64,000 nt of DNA from Dissulfurimicrobium hydrothermale (GCF_022026155.1 NZ_CP085041.1:1086306-1150305); one strand, 5' to 3'; positions 35,729 to 45,735 are shown, counted from the stretch's first letter. The notes: a model not told the origin generated them from the letters alone. Program-made: numbers and translations.

Positions 35729-37702
35729 TTACCTCCAGAGTCCGGCAAGCAGCAGGGCAGCTATAGCTATCACGATATATGCGATGTAGAGCTGGATGTT
35801 GCCGTGCTGTATCCAGCGCAGGTGCCTCATAAGCCGCACTATGGGCAGGGCCATCCAATTGACCTCAAGGTCTTCTGCTATATCATTAAGCCTTGAATGA
35901 TAGCTTGCCCTTGATGGAAACACCCCTGCCGGACCGATGTATTCCTCATGCACCGGTGCAACCGGCCGAAAAAATTCAAGGATGGATGCGGCAAAAGAGG
36001 CGCCGGTATATTGGATCCTCGGACTCGGCCTGGTGAAGCCGCACCCCCATGTAGGACCAAGGCCCGTCTCTTTCGCCCTGTAAAAACCCTTTCGCATCAT
36101 GGCGACTATCACAAGTAAGACTAAAAATACTACCGCACCGAGCGAGATATCCTTGCACAAGGTCATCAGGTCTGAATAGATTGTGTTGTCATAAGGCGTC
36201 TTTGCAAGTAGCGTGGCCGCCGCCATTGCTGAAGGTCCAACGAACAGGGCCGGGGCGAGTCCTATGGCAATTGAGCACACAGCCAGGATTCCCATTGCGT
36301 AAAGCATGGAAGGATCTGATTCGTGCGCCCTTCCGGCCTCATCTGTCCTTGGCTCACCCAGAAAGACGATGCCGATCACCTTTGTAAAACAGGCCACGGC
36401 CAGCCCGCCTATAACGGCAAGGGAGATAACGGCCAGCATAACTAATAGAAAGTCTGTCTTTTCAAGGGTTCTGCCCTGGAACGCCCCGTTGTAGATAAAA
36501 AATTCGCTCACAAAGCCGTTTAATGGCGGAAGCCCGCAGATGGCGACAGAGCCGGCAAGAAAGGTAAGACCCGTAATCTTCATCCGCTTCATAAGCCCGC
36601 CCAGTCTGTCGATCGCAAGCGTGCCCGTACCGTGGAATACGCTTCCTGCGCCCATGAAGAGCAGGGCCTTGAAAATGGCGTGGTTTAACACATGCATGAG
36701 ACCGCCTGTAAAGCCCAGAAAGGCCATGGCCGGATTGCCGACCGACACCCCTGTCATGCCAAGACCAAGGCCTATCAGGATGATGCCGATATTTTCAATG
36801 CTGTGATATGCCAGTAGCCGCTTGAGGTTATGCTGTCCCATTGCATAGACTACGCCCAGCACCCCTGAGACGATCCCGAAGATGAGGATGCCCCTTCCGA
36901 ATATGACCGAATCCGGGCTTAGTGCGAGGTACAGCCTCAGGATGCCGTAGATACCCATCTTGATCATCACGCCTGACATGAGGGCCGAGACATGGCTCGG
37001 CGCTGCCGGGTGGGCATGGGGAAGCCAGATGTGAAGCGGAAAGACGCCGGCCTTTGAGCCAAATCCTATAAATGCCAGGAAAAAGACCAGGAGTTTTATA
37101 TCAGGTAAAAGGGATGCCGCGGATGTGAGGTTGAATGAGCCGGTTACGGCGTAGATGACGCCAAAGGCGGCGAATATAAAGAGCGCCCCTGCCTCGGTGA
37201 AGATAAAGTAGATATAGGCCGCATGCCTGGTCTCTTTCTGTTCATAGTCGTAGACTACGAGAAAGCAGGATGAGATGGACATGAATTCCCAGGCAAGCAG
37301 AAATGTGACCATGTCATCCGCCATGACAACAAAGGCCATGGCCGCGATAAGGAGGCTGAAAAAGAGATAGTGGGCCGCAGTTCTCAGGCCCTTTGTCTGA
37401 TCGCTCAGATAGTGAAAGCTGTACAGGGCTGAAAGAGACCCTATCAGAAAGATGGGGATGAGAAAGAAGGCGGTTAGCGTATCCACGTGGAGCGAGAGCG
37501 GCAGGATATGGAGCCATGTCCAGGCTGCAGCCGCAGGTCTTGCCGTATAAAGGCTGTTTATGGCCCCGGACAGGCCTATCATACACCCCAGGGAGATGCC
37601 GCCTGCGGCTAAGGCCTTTAAAAGGGTGAACCTTTTATAAAAGAAAAGGGGCAGGACGCCAGAGGCCAGGATTGTGATCAGGGATAAAAAAAGCGGCTTC
37701 AT
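35729..37702 (-). CDS. Ehr-like complex: antiporter-like membrane subunit (HyfB/NuoL-like)
   Basis: A 657-residue membrane protein with some 16 helices, the larger of the two antiporter-like subunits. LLAWEFMSISSCFLVVYDYE has the conserved helix Glu, and FIGFGSKAGVFPLHIWLPHAHPAAPSHVSALMSG has the conserved Lys and loop; HAIFKALLFMGAGSVFH has a further His/Lys. The C-terminal ~140 residues, with a soluble segment YTGASFAASILEFFRPV, match HyfB. Its ATG overlaps the stop of the regulator gene as ATGA, coupling regulator and complex synthesis. Confidence 0.9.
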   Translation of the reverse strand: MKPLFLSLITILASGVLPLFFYKRFTLLKALAAGGISLGCMIGLSGAINSLYTARPAAAAWTWLHILPLSLHVDTLTAFFLIPIFLIGSLSALYSFHYLSDQTKGLRTAAHYLFFSLLIAAMAFVVMADDMVTFLLAWEFMSISSCFLVVYDYEQKETRHAAYIYFIFTEAGALFIFAAFGVIYAVTGSFNLTSAASLLPDIKLLVFFLAFIGFGSKAGVFPLHIWLPHAHPAAPSHVSALMSGVMIKMGIYGILRLYLALSPDSVIFGRGILIFGIVSGVLGVVYAMGQHNLKRLLAYHSIENIGIILIGLGLGMTGVSVGNPAMAFLGFTGGLMHVLNHAIFKALLFMGAGSVFHGTGTLAIDRLGGLMKRMKITGLTFLAGSVAICGLPPLNGFVSEFFIYNGAFQGRTLEKTDFLLVMLAVISLAVIGGLAVACFTKVIGIVFLGEPRTDEAGRAHESDPSMLYAMGILAVCSIAIGLAPALFVGPSAMAAATLLAKTPYDNTIYSDLMTLCKDISLGAVVFLVLLVIVAMMRKGFYRAKETGLGPTWGCGFTRPSPRIQYTGASFAASILEFFRPVAPVHEEYIGPAGVFPSRASYHSRLNDIAEDLEVNWMALPIVRLMRHLRWIQHGNIQLYIAYIVIAIAALLLAGLWR

Positions 37703-38376
37703 GGCCTTTTGGAGAATATCTCCCCCTCCTTTTTCTGGATAAAGGACAACAGCTCTTTCCTTGTCATATGCAGTTTGATTCCCTCTATAAACTCGTTATC
37801 CATTGAGAGGCGGCGAAGTTTCATGTCTATAATGGCCTGTTCAGCCCTGTTGGCTGGCAGCGTAAGAAATATTATGCTTGTCTTTATATCGTCCATTGCC
37901 TTGAAGTCTGTCTCTTCTTCAAGAAATGCGACAATGAGCATTGTTCTTTCAAAAAAGACAGGGCGCTCAACGCTTGGCGTCATGAATGCGATTCCTTTCA
38001 ATGAAGACGAGACCAGGGATTCGTTGGCAAAGATAGAGATCTTAATGGCCTTTTTATCAAAGGAGGCCGAATAAGGGATGGCGGAAAGGAGTTCATCTAT
38101 AGCCTCGTCGCGGTTGCCTCCTTGGACACGATAGATGACGGTCCCATTTTCAATGGCCTTATGGACTGTGATGGCTGAATTTATCCTCCTGTTTCCTGTC
38201 TCGGTGTTGGTTTGGGCGTTTATCCAGTCCTCCATAGCATCCGCCCTGAAACGCCACTGTCCGCCAATCTTGACCGCGAACGGGAGCTGATTTTCATTGA
38301 GCATGCGATAGATTGTTTTATCAGAAACACCCAATTTTAAAGCAACATCCTTGATCGCAAGGAAGGTTTTGTCCAT
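37699..38376 (-). CDS. Regulator: excisionase-type HTH plus EIIA-like (PtsN-type) domain
   Basis: A 225-residue protein. Residues ~1-55 are a MerR/excisionase-type DNA-binding domain (LGVSDKTIYRMLNENQLPFAVKIGGQWRF). Residues ~65-215 resemble the PTS EIIA type-2/PtsN fold (KAIENGTVIYRVQGGNRDEAIDELL...LLSFIQKKE). The phospho-acceptor His found in EIIA is absent; the aligned position is Thr133 in GIAFMTP. It probably senses something by binding rather than phosphotransfer. I chose the ATG at 38376 because it starts the HTH and lies ~40 bases from a good promoter; the frame is open upstream. First gene of the Ehr-like operon, likely autoregulatory. Confidence 0.75.
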   Translation of the reverse strand: MDKTFLAIKDVALKLGVSDKTIYRMLNENQLPFAVKIGGQWRFRADAMEDWINAQTNTETGNRRINSAITVHKAIENGTVIYRVQGGNRDEAIDELLSAIPYSASFDKKAIKISIFANESLVSSSLKGIAFMTPSVERPVFFERTMLIVAFLEEETDFKAMDDIKTSIIFLTLPANRAEQAIIDMKLRRLSMDNEFIEGIKLHMTRKELLSFIQKKEGEIFSKRP

Positions 38377-38417
38377 ATCTGTCCAATCATGTCTAGAAAT
38401 GTCTCGAGCAGCAAGGA

Positions 38418-38445
38418 TATATATGCCGTTTTTGTCTGATGTCAA
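38418..38445 (-). promoter_or_regulatory. Sigma-70-like promoter for the Ehr-like operon
   Basis: On the minus strand TTGACA (38445-38440) is followed after 16 bases by TATATA (38423-38418). The -10 lies about 40 bases before the regulator ATG at 38376. Confidence 0.6.
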
Positions 38446-38485
38446 TAGGAATTTTATCAAAATCAAAAAAATACAGTTGGGCAGC

Positions 38486-38514
38486 TTGTTAAGGCAGTTA
38501 TTATTTTCTATAAT
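38486..38514 (+). promoter_or_regulatory. Sigma-70-like promoter for pyruvate carboxylase
   Basis: TTGTTA at 38486-38491, a 17-base spacer and TATAAT at 38509-38514. A second TATAAT at 38531-38536 has no clear -35. Transcription would begin near 38521, leaving a ~200-base leader. Confidence 0.55.
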
Positions 38515-38726
38515 GTTTAATTAGGCTTTGTATAATTTTCATTATCATTCATGCTGGCCGGGCGGCATCTCGACAAGGAGTCAGGGTGCGGCTTTAGTCC
38601 GACCTGTATGCATGTGTTATCAACTGTTTATGAAGAAAGAGAAGGTATCGATCTCACTGGGTCAGTTGTGCATGGAGTACTGAATATTAGGTAGCTGTCT
38701 TATGGTCAGATCAAAGGAGTCTCTGG

Positions 38727-40184
38727 ATGGAATGTAAAATTAACAAGATCCTTGTGGCGAACCGCGGGGTGCCGGCGGTTCGCATCATGCATACGTGCCG
38801 CGACAGGAAGATATCTACGGTCGCAGTTTATAGTACCCCGGATCGGCTCGCACACCATGTAAGGGTGGCCGATTCGGCGATCCATATAGGCGAGGCGCCT
38901 CCAGCCGAGTCATATCTCAATATGCAAAAGATGATAGACGCCGCACTTATGACAGGAGCTGACGCCATACATCCCGGCTGGGGTTTCCTTGCAGAAAACA
39001 GCACCTTTGCACAGATGGTGATAGACGCAGGGCTCATCTGGATTGGGCCGCCGCCGAAGGTCATAAAGGCCATGGGAGACAAGATGGAGGCCAAGAAATT
39101 CGCCGTCAGGGCGAACGTCCCGACTATTCCAGGTGTCAGCGATGTTGCCGATATAGGCCAGATCAAGAAATGGCTAAAAGAAGAAGACGTCTCATATCCT
39201 ATCATGATAAAGGCGGCATTGGGCGGCGGCGGCAAAGGTATGGTAAAGGTCGAATCCGAGGACTATCTTGGCCCCGCACTTGAGCAGGCGAGGTCAGAGG
39301 CCAGGAAGGCCTTTGGCGATGACAAGCTTTTGGTTGAAAAATATATCGAGCGCGGACGTCACATAGAGGTACAGATAGTTGCAGACGAATATGGCAATGT
39401 CTTCCATCTCTATGAAAGGGAATGCACACTCCAGAGGCGGAACCAGAAGATCATAGAAGAGGCCCCTTCTCCATCCATAGACCACGACATAAGAAACGAG
39501 ATGTGTTTTACGGCGGTAAGACTCATGCGCGAAATTGGGTACAGGAGTGCGGGTACGGTGGAGTTCATCTTTGATTCCGCTACAAAGCGTTTTTATTTCC
39601 TGGAGGTCAACACCCGCCTTCAGGTGGAGCACGGCATAACCGAACTCATAACAGGTCTTGATATAGTGGACCTCATGATAGACGTGGCGGAAGGGAAACG
39701 TTTTGTCTTCAAGCAGGCTGATATACATCCGAACAGATGGGCCCTTGAGGTGAGGATCAATGCTGAGGATCCAAAGAATTTCAGTCCTTCATTTGGCAAG
39801 ATCACCCGCATGGAGGTCCCGCAGGGGCCAGGCGTCAGGATCTCTCAGGGGGCCTATGAAGGTGCGGATATCCCTGCCTATTATGACTCGCTCATCATGC
39901 TTATCATGACCGCTGGTCCTGACAGGGAAGATGCCGTCAGGGTCATGGACAGGGTCTTGAGTCGGAATTTCAGGGTCGAGGGGATCAAGACCCTGGCCCC
40001 CCTACTCCTCAGCATAATAAGACATGAGTCATTCAGGCGCGGCGAATTCTCGACGCGGTTTATAGAGGAGCACATGGATGAGCTCGTCTCCACATTTAAA
40101 GAGAAAGATATGGAAGATGAGGTGTTGAAGATCGCAAGTTTTGTTGCAAGGATCTCGGCCCTTGGACCGCAGGAGTGGATGTGA
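38727..40184 (+). CDS. pycA: Pyruvate carboxylase biotin-carboxylase subunit
   Basis: A 485-residue ATP-grasp enzyme that carboxylates biotin with bicarbonate. ILVANRG near residue 8, HPGWGFLAENSTFA, the ATP loop LGGGGKGMV, HIEVQIVADEYGN, REC(T)LQRRNQKIIEEAPSP and FLEVNTRLQVEHGITE are all present. Two positions differ from most members: ANRG is followed by VPAVRI (usually EIAVRI), and EHG replaces EHP. It is followed directly by the carboxyltransferase gene, the two-protein form of pyruvate carboxylase; oxaloacetate from it would feed gluconeogenesis or the TCA cycle. Acetyl- or propionyl-CoA carboxylase is less likely given the partner. Confidence 0.87.
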   Translation: MECKINKILVANRGVPAVRIMHTCRDRKISTVAVYSTPDRLAHHVRVADSAIHIGEAPPAESYLNMQKMIDAALMTGADAIHPGWGFLAENSTFAQMVIDAGLIWIGPPPKVIKAMGDKMEAKKFAVRANVPTIPGVSDVADIGQIKKWLKEEDVSYPIMIKAALGGGGKGMVKVESEDYLGPALEQARSEARKAFGDDKLLVEKYIERGRHIEVQIVADEYGNVFHLYERECTLQRRNQKIIEEAPSPSIDHDIRNEMCFTAVRLMREIGYRSAGTVEFIFDSATKRFYFLEVNTRLQVEHGITELITGLDIVDLMIDVAEGKRFVFKQADIHPNRWALEVRINAEDPKNFSPSFGKITRMEVPQGPGVRISQGAYEGADIPAYYDSLIMLIMTAGPDREDAVRVMDRVLSRNFRVEGIKTLAPLLLSIIRHESFRRGEFSTRFIEEHMDELVSTFKEKDMEDEVLKIASFVARISALGPQEWM

Positions 40185-40185
40185 C

Positions 40186-42207
40186 ATGAGTGCAGAAAAT
40201 CGATTTGTCAGACCGGGCATGAAGCCCTCAGAGATTGTAAGGCGGGTTAGGGAGCTGGATGGTGTGGCTTTGACCTCTACAGGGATGAGGGATGCCGGTC
40301 AGTCGGATTATAAGAACCGCCATCGCATATATGACCTCATAACCCTTGCCCCTTTTTACGAGAAGATGAATCTCTTCAGCGCCGAGTGTCATGGTGGGGC
40401 AAGGTGGCATGTGGGTATAATGAATCGGAAGGAGAGCCCGTTTGAAGAGATCAGGCTCTTGAGGGAAAGGATGCCGAGCATCCTTCTCCAAACCCTCATC
40501 AGGGAGACCAACCTCTGGGGTTACAGGCCTTATCCGAAAAATGTCATAGAGTACGTCGTGGCAAATGTTGATATAGACATATGGCGGTGCTTCTCTTTTT
40601 TAAACGATATAAGGAATATGAGGGCGGTCGCGGAGGTGGTCATGAAGAGGGGGCGGCTTTTTCAGCCAGCCATCTCCTTTACCCAGGCCGATTGGACCAC
40701 CAATGAATACTATCTTAAGCTGGTTGACGAGATCGTTGACCTGTGCGGCGGTGTTGACGAGATTATCCTGTGCATAAAAGATATGGCGGGTGTTGGGAGC
40801 CCTGAGCGTATCTCAAGCCTTGTCGACGCGATCAAACAGGTCTATCCTGAACTCGTGGTCCAATATCACCGCCATGCGACAGACGGCCTTGCGGTGCCTG
40901 CACTCCTGGCTGCGGCCAAGGCAGGGGCCAAGATAATAGACGTCGAGGAAGATGCCCTTACTCGTTTTTATGGTCAGGCGCCCATGCTTACCGTCCAGGC
41001 GTATCTTGAGGAATCCGGGATAAAGGTCATTCTCAATAGAGAAGAGGCCGAGAAGGCCTCACAAAAGGTGAGGGACTGGATCAAGCAATACGAGTGGGCT
41101 GAATCGCCGTTCAAGGGCTTTGACCATACAGTGACTCAGCACAAGATGCCCGGAGGCGCATTCCCAAGCTCATTCGAACAGGCCGAAAAGGGCGGTTTTC
41201 TGCACCTTATGCCTGCGATCCTTCGTGTCATGTCTCTTTACAATCGCATCGTCAGATACTTTGATGTTACACCTGGTTCGCAGATCACATGGGTGACCTG
41301 CAGTGGTATGGTGAATAAATATGTGAAGGCCAAAGGGGATGCAGGGGTCAAGGAGCTGATCGGTCTCCTTACAAAATTTGTAGAAGAAAAGGATCAGAAT
41401 TTTGATGCGATGCCCCAAGATGAACAAAATGAGCTGCTAAGCCTATTTCGGACTGCGCCTGGTGATTTTAAGAATCTCATCCTTGGACATTACGGCAGAC
41501 TCCCCATGGGTTGGCCTGCGGAGTGGGTCTATAGGAGTGCATTCGGCGACGAGTGGCAGGAAAAGATAAAGGAGAGAAAGGAGCTTTCTCCGCTTGAAGC
41601 CATCCCCAATGACGACCTCGGACAGATCCGCGATGATCTGCGCGGGCATTTGATGCGCGAACCAAGCGAGGAGGAGTTTATCCTATATCTTATGCATCCG
41701 AAAGACGCCCTTGCATTTATAGAATTTAAGGATGTATATGGAGAGGCCCCTATGGTGCTTCCTACGAATGTCTGGAGAGAGGGGCTCAAGAATCCTGGTG
41801 ATAAGGTGGAGTTTGAATTCTGGGGCAAACCTTATTGCATCGAGCTTGTATCTCTTGGCAAGGAACATGAAGGCGTTGTTCATGTGGTCATGCGTGTGAA
41901 CAACAAGACCAGGGTCTATACCGTTGAGACGCCAAGGGCGAAAAAGGTCGAGGTTCGCATGGCCAAGGGGCCGCTTCAGATAGGCGCACCAATAAACGGT
42001 AGCGTATGGAGGATAGGAAATCCTGTTAGGGGCACATTGAGGCCGGGAGATATGGTTCATAAGGGCGAGGAGATCGCCAACATTGAGGCCATGAAGATGG
42101 AAAATGCGGTCATTGCGCCGTTTGATGCACAACTGAAGGAGATATGTGTAAAACTCAATGAATCTGTGCAGGAAGGCCAGCTGCTTTTTGAGTTAAAAAA
42201 GCTTTAA
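40186..42207 (+). CDS. pycB: Pyruvate carboxylase carboxyltransferase/biotin-carrier subunit
   Basis: A 673-residue protein with a TIM-barrel carboxyltransferase (~15-300), a middle helical region and a C-terminal biotinyl domain with the biotin lysine (~637) in IEAMKMENA. Metal and active-site elements: CIKDMAGVGSP (carbamylated-type Lys) and QYHRHATDG with the paired His. The usual RDAHQS is RDAGQS here, and the region after it (IYDLITLAPFYEKMNL) is divergent from standard enzymes. Start ATG 40186 has AGGAG upstream and follows pycA by one base. Oxaloacetate decarboxylase alpha has the same architecture but its membrane partners are absent. Confidence 0.8.
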   Translation: MSAENRFVRPGMKPSEIVRRVRELDGVALTSTGMRDAGQSDYKNRHRIYDLITLAPFYEKMNLFSAECHGGARWHVGIMNRKESPFEEIRLLRERMPSILLQTLIRETNLWGYRPYPKNVIEYVVANVDIDIWRCFSFLNDIRNMRAVAEVVMKRGRLFQPAISFTQADWTTNEYYLKLVDEIVDLCGGVDEIILCIKDMAGVGSPERISSLVDAIKQVYPELVVQYHRHATDGLAVPALLAAAKAGAKIIDVEEDALTRFYGQAPMLTVQAYLEESGIKVILNREEAEKASQKVRDWIKQYEWAESPFKGFDHTVTQHKMPGGAFPSSFEQAEKGGFLHLMPAILRVMSLYNRIVRYFDVTPGSQITWVTCSGMVNKYVKAKGDAGVKELIGLLTKFVEEKDQNFDAMPQDEQNELLSLFRTAPGDFKNLILGHYGRLPMGWPAEWVYRSAFGDEWQEKIKERKELSPLEAIPNDDLGQIRDDLRGHLMREPSEEEFILYLMHPKDALAFIEFKDVYGEAPMVLPTNVWREGLKNPGDKVEFEFWGKPYCIELVSLGKEHEGVVHVVMRVNNKTRVYTVETPRAKKVEVRMAKGPLQIGAPINGSVWRIGNPVRGTLRPGDMVHKGEEIANIEAMKMENAVIAPFDAQLKEICVKLNESVQEGQLLFELKKL

Positions 42208-43048
<841 letters not shown>

Positions 43049-43063
43049 TTGTCTCGGTTTATT

Positions 43064-43098
43064 GGAGCACGGGTTGCCTAGCGGCCTGTGCTCCTTTC
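43064..43098 (+). terminator. Hairpin after adk, possible terminator
   Basis: GGAGCAC (43064-43070) and GTGCTCC (43088-43094) form a 7-base stem around a 17-base loop and are followed by TTTC only, so termination strength is doubtful. It lies in the 86-base gap between convergent adk and the phosphorylase gene. Confidence 0.4.
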
Positions 43099-43134
43099 GG
43101 CAAGTGGCATCTTAATTTTTTTATGTCCCTGTCT

Positions 43135-45696
43135 TTAGTTCCAGGTGAGAAGCCCCATCTCGAACTTATGCCCGAGCTCTTTTCTGTACGGATAGCACCG
43201 TACGGAGAAGCCTATTTGCCCGCTTGAAAGGCACAGAAGGTTCCCTTTAAATATATGGGCGCTTCCTTCATTTTCGCCGGAAGGAAGGAGCGGGAGTGGA
43301 GAGCCTAGCGATATCTCACCTTTTTCATCGAGCCTTCCTAGGTAGGCCTCTGCCCTGATCTCGTTCGGATCCAGGCCTGCAAGATCTATTATAGCGCTGA
43401 TGGGCAGCCGGTCTCCGACCTTTATAGAATCGTTAAGCGGTACGCGGATTTCAAGTATCCTGACATTCGGCCAGGTTTTGATTATATTTTGTTTCCAAAG
43501 GGTAAGGGATTTAAGTTCATTCCAGTTGTTTTCTTTGAGTATCCGCCACTTGTTTGTGTTTGGTAGGTAGAATTGTTTGGCATAATCTTCAACCATGCGG
43601 TTTGTATTGAAAAATGGACAGATGGTCTTGATGGAATTTTTGATGATTTCAATCCATTCATCCGGAATGCCATGGACGTTCCTCTTGTAGAATAGTGGGA
43701 CGACGGAGTTTTCGAGCAACTCATATAGGAGCCTGCTTTCGACCTCGTCCTGATATTCATGATCCTGGTATTCCTCGCCTGAGCCTATGGCCCACCCGTT
43801 TCCGTCTTTGTATCCCTCGACCCACCAGCCGTCAAGGATGCTCAGATTTATGCCGCCGTTGGCCGTTACCTTCATACCGCTCGTGCCGCTTGCCTCATTG
43901 GGCCTTCTTGGGGTGTTGAGCCAAACGTCCACACCTTGGACCAGGTGCCTTGCCACCTCAATGTCGTAGTTTTCAATGAAGACTATATGATTCCTGAATT
44001 CAGGCAGACTTGCCGTCTGTACCACCTGGTGGATGAGTTCCTTGCCTAATTTATCCTGTGGATGTGCCTTTCCACTGAAGATGATCTGAACGGGACGCTC
44101 AGGGTCTGTAAGGATCTTCTTGAGTCGTTCAAGGTCCTTGAAGAGGAGTGCAGCGCGCTTGTATGTAGCGAAACGCCTTGCAAAGCCTATGGTCAGGGCC
44201 TCCGGATCCAGCACCTCTTCAGCCTTTTCGATCTGATATGAAGAAAGTCCTTTTGCCTGGAGTTGTTTTTTAAGCCTGGTCCTTGCAAATGAAATGAGCG
44301 TTTCGATCATCCTTTCTCTAGAGCGCCATATTTCAAAGGCCGGTATCTGTTCCACCCGTTTCCAGATGGCGTGATCCGTCGGTTCGTCGATCCATCTTGT
44401 CCCCAGGTAGCGTTGATACAGACGGGCCATTTCGCTTGACATCCATCCAAGGGTGTGGATACCGTTTGTGATATGGGTGATCGGAACCTCATGTTGTGGT
44501 ATCTGCGGCCATATATTGGCCCACATCTTTCTGGAGACTTCACTATGGAGCTTGCTTACCCCATTGGTCTTAGAGGCCATTTTTATGGCAAGGACGGCCA
44601 TCGAGAAGGCCTCAGTCGGGTCACTCGGGTTGATCCTGCCGAGGCCAAGGAATTCTTCCATGTCGATCCCAAGCCCTTCAACTGTTTTTGTAAAATAGCG
44701 GCGTATCATCTCAGGAGGAAACCTGTCTATGCCCGCTTGAACAGGTGTATGCGTCGTAAAGATGCTGGTGGAGCGGACCGCCTCTACTGCCTCAGTGTAA
44801 GAAAGTCCGTCGTTTTGCATGAGTTGGATTAGGCGTTCTATGGCCATGAACGCCGAATGCCCTTCGTTCATATGACATACAGTCGGGGTGAGGCCCAAAG
44901 CCATCAGCAGCTTTATCCCGCCCATCCCCAAGATTATCTCCTGCTGGATGCGTGTCTCCAGACCACCGCCGTAGAGGTATGAGGTGATCTGCCTATCGGC
45001 CTGTGAATTTGACAGTACATCCGTATCAAGCATATATATCTCAACACGCCCTACCGCTATAGACCATGCCCGTGCATACACAACCCTGCCGTCCATTTCT
45101 ACCTGTACCGTGACCGGCTCCCCGTCCGACCCCTTTAGCGGTTTCAGGGGCATGTTGTAAAAATCGTTTGACGGATAAGTCTCGAGCTGCCATCCATCTG
45201 TGTTTAAATATTGCTGAAAATATCCATGCTTATAGAGAAGCCCTATACCTACCAGCGGCAGGCCGAGGTCGCTTGCTGATTTCATGAAGTCGCCAGCCAG
45301 TATCCCAAGACCTCCCGAATAGAGCGGCAGGCATTCGTGAAGCCCGAATTCTGCTGAAAAATAGGCTATGAGCCCCTCCGACTGCTTGCCTTCAGCTAGT
45401 TGTTTCTTATGCCACGTCTTGCTCTTCAGATAACGTTCAAGTTCGCTGTATATCTCGTCAAGTCGAGCCAGGAATATTTCGTCGCGTTCAAGCTCCTCAA
45501 GCCTAGGCTGCTCAATCATGCCGAGCATTGCCACGGGGTTGTGGCCGCTCCGCTCCCATACATCCCTATCCATGTCTTGGAAGAGATATATAGCCTCAGG
45601 GGTCCATGTCCACCACAGGTTGTTGGCTATGGCAAGGAGCGGTTTAAGGCGCTCCGGGAGATTCGGGGAGATGTTTACGGTCCGCACAGTGGGCAT
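43135..45696 (-). CDS. glgP: Alpha-glucan (glycogen) phosphorylase
   Basis: An 853-residue enzyme that releases glucose 1-phosphate from glycogen or maltodextrins. The N-terminal ~100 residues (LLAIANNLWWTWTPEA) are the extra domain of the bacterial short-type phosphorylases, then AYFSAEFGLHECLPLYSGGLGILAGD, CHMNEGHSAF, and the PLP-lysine region EASGTSGMKVTANGGI near residue 615. The C-terminal ~130 residues are a beta-rich extension. The ATG is at 45696. No glycogen synthase or branching enzyme lies in the window. Confidence 0.92.
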   Translation of the reverse strand: MPTVRTVNISPNLPERLKPLLAIANNLWWTWTPEAIYLFQDMDRDVWERSGHNPVAMLGMIEQPRLEELERDEIFLARLDEIYSELERYLKSKTWHKKQLAEGKQSEGLIAYFSAEFGLHECLPLYSGGLGILAGDFMKSASDLGLPLVGIGLLYKHGYFQQYLNTDGWQLETYPSNDFYNMPLKPLKGSDGEPVTVQVEMDGRVVYARAWSIAVGRVEIYMLDTDVLSNSQADRQITSYLYGGGLETRIQQEIILGMGGIKLLMALGLTPTVCHMNEGHSAFMAIERLIQLMQNDGLSYTEAVEAVRSTSIFTTHTPVQAGIDRFPPEMIRRYFTKTVEGLGIDMEEFLGLGRINPSDPTEAFSMAVLAIKMASKTNGVSKLHSEVSRKMWANIWPQIPQHEVPITHITNGIHTLGWMSSEMARLYQRYLGTRWIDEPTDHAIWKRVEQIPAFEIWRSRERMIETLISFARTRLKKQLQAKGLSSYQIEKAEEVLDPEALTIGFARRFATYKRAALLFKDLERLKKILTDPERPVQIIFSGKAHPQDKLGKELIHQVVQTASLPEFRNHIVFIENYDIEVARHLVQGVDVWLNTPRRPNEASGTSGMKVTANGGINLSILDGWWVEGYKDGNGWAIGSGEEYQDHEYQDEVESRLLYELLENSVVPLFYKRNVHGIPDEWIEIIKNSIKTICPFFNTNRMVEDYAKQFYLPNTNKWRILKENNWNELKSLTLWKQNIIKTWPNVRILEIRVPLNDSIKVGDRLPISAIIDLAGLDPNEIRAEAYLGRLDEKGEISLGSPLPLLPSGENEGSAHIFKGNLLCLSSGQIGFSVRCYPYRKELGHKFEMGLLTWN

Positions 45697-45735
45697 CGGC
45701 TCTGCTCCAAATAATGTCTCGTTTTGAAAAATATA

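Larger units (their letters stand above)
38377..38726. other. Divergent promoter region with long 5' leader
   Basis: This 350-base gap separates the Ehr-like operon (minus) from pyruvate carboxylase (plus). It contains one good sigma-70-like promoter for each direction (listed separately). The plus-strand leader would be about 200 bases. It has a possible bulged hairpin, CAGGGTGCGG with CCGACCTG, at 38582-38606. No ORF is evident. Confidence 0.5.

Noticed and set aside
30366-37702. A group 4 [NiFe] hydrogenase or formate hydrogenlyase
   Set aside because: The large subunit lacks both CxxC pairs needed for the Ni-Fe centre, and no maturation genes or formate dehydrogenase lie in the window.
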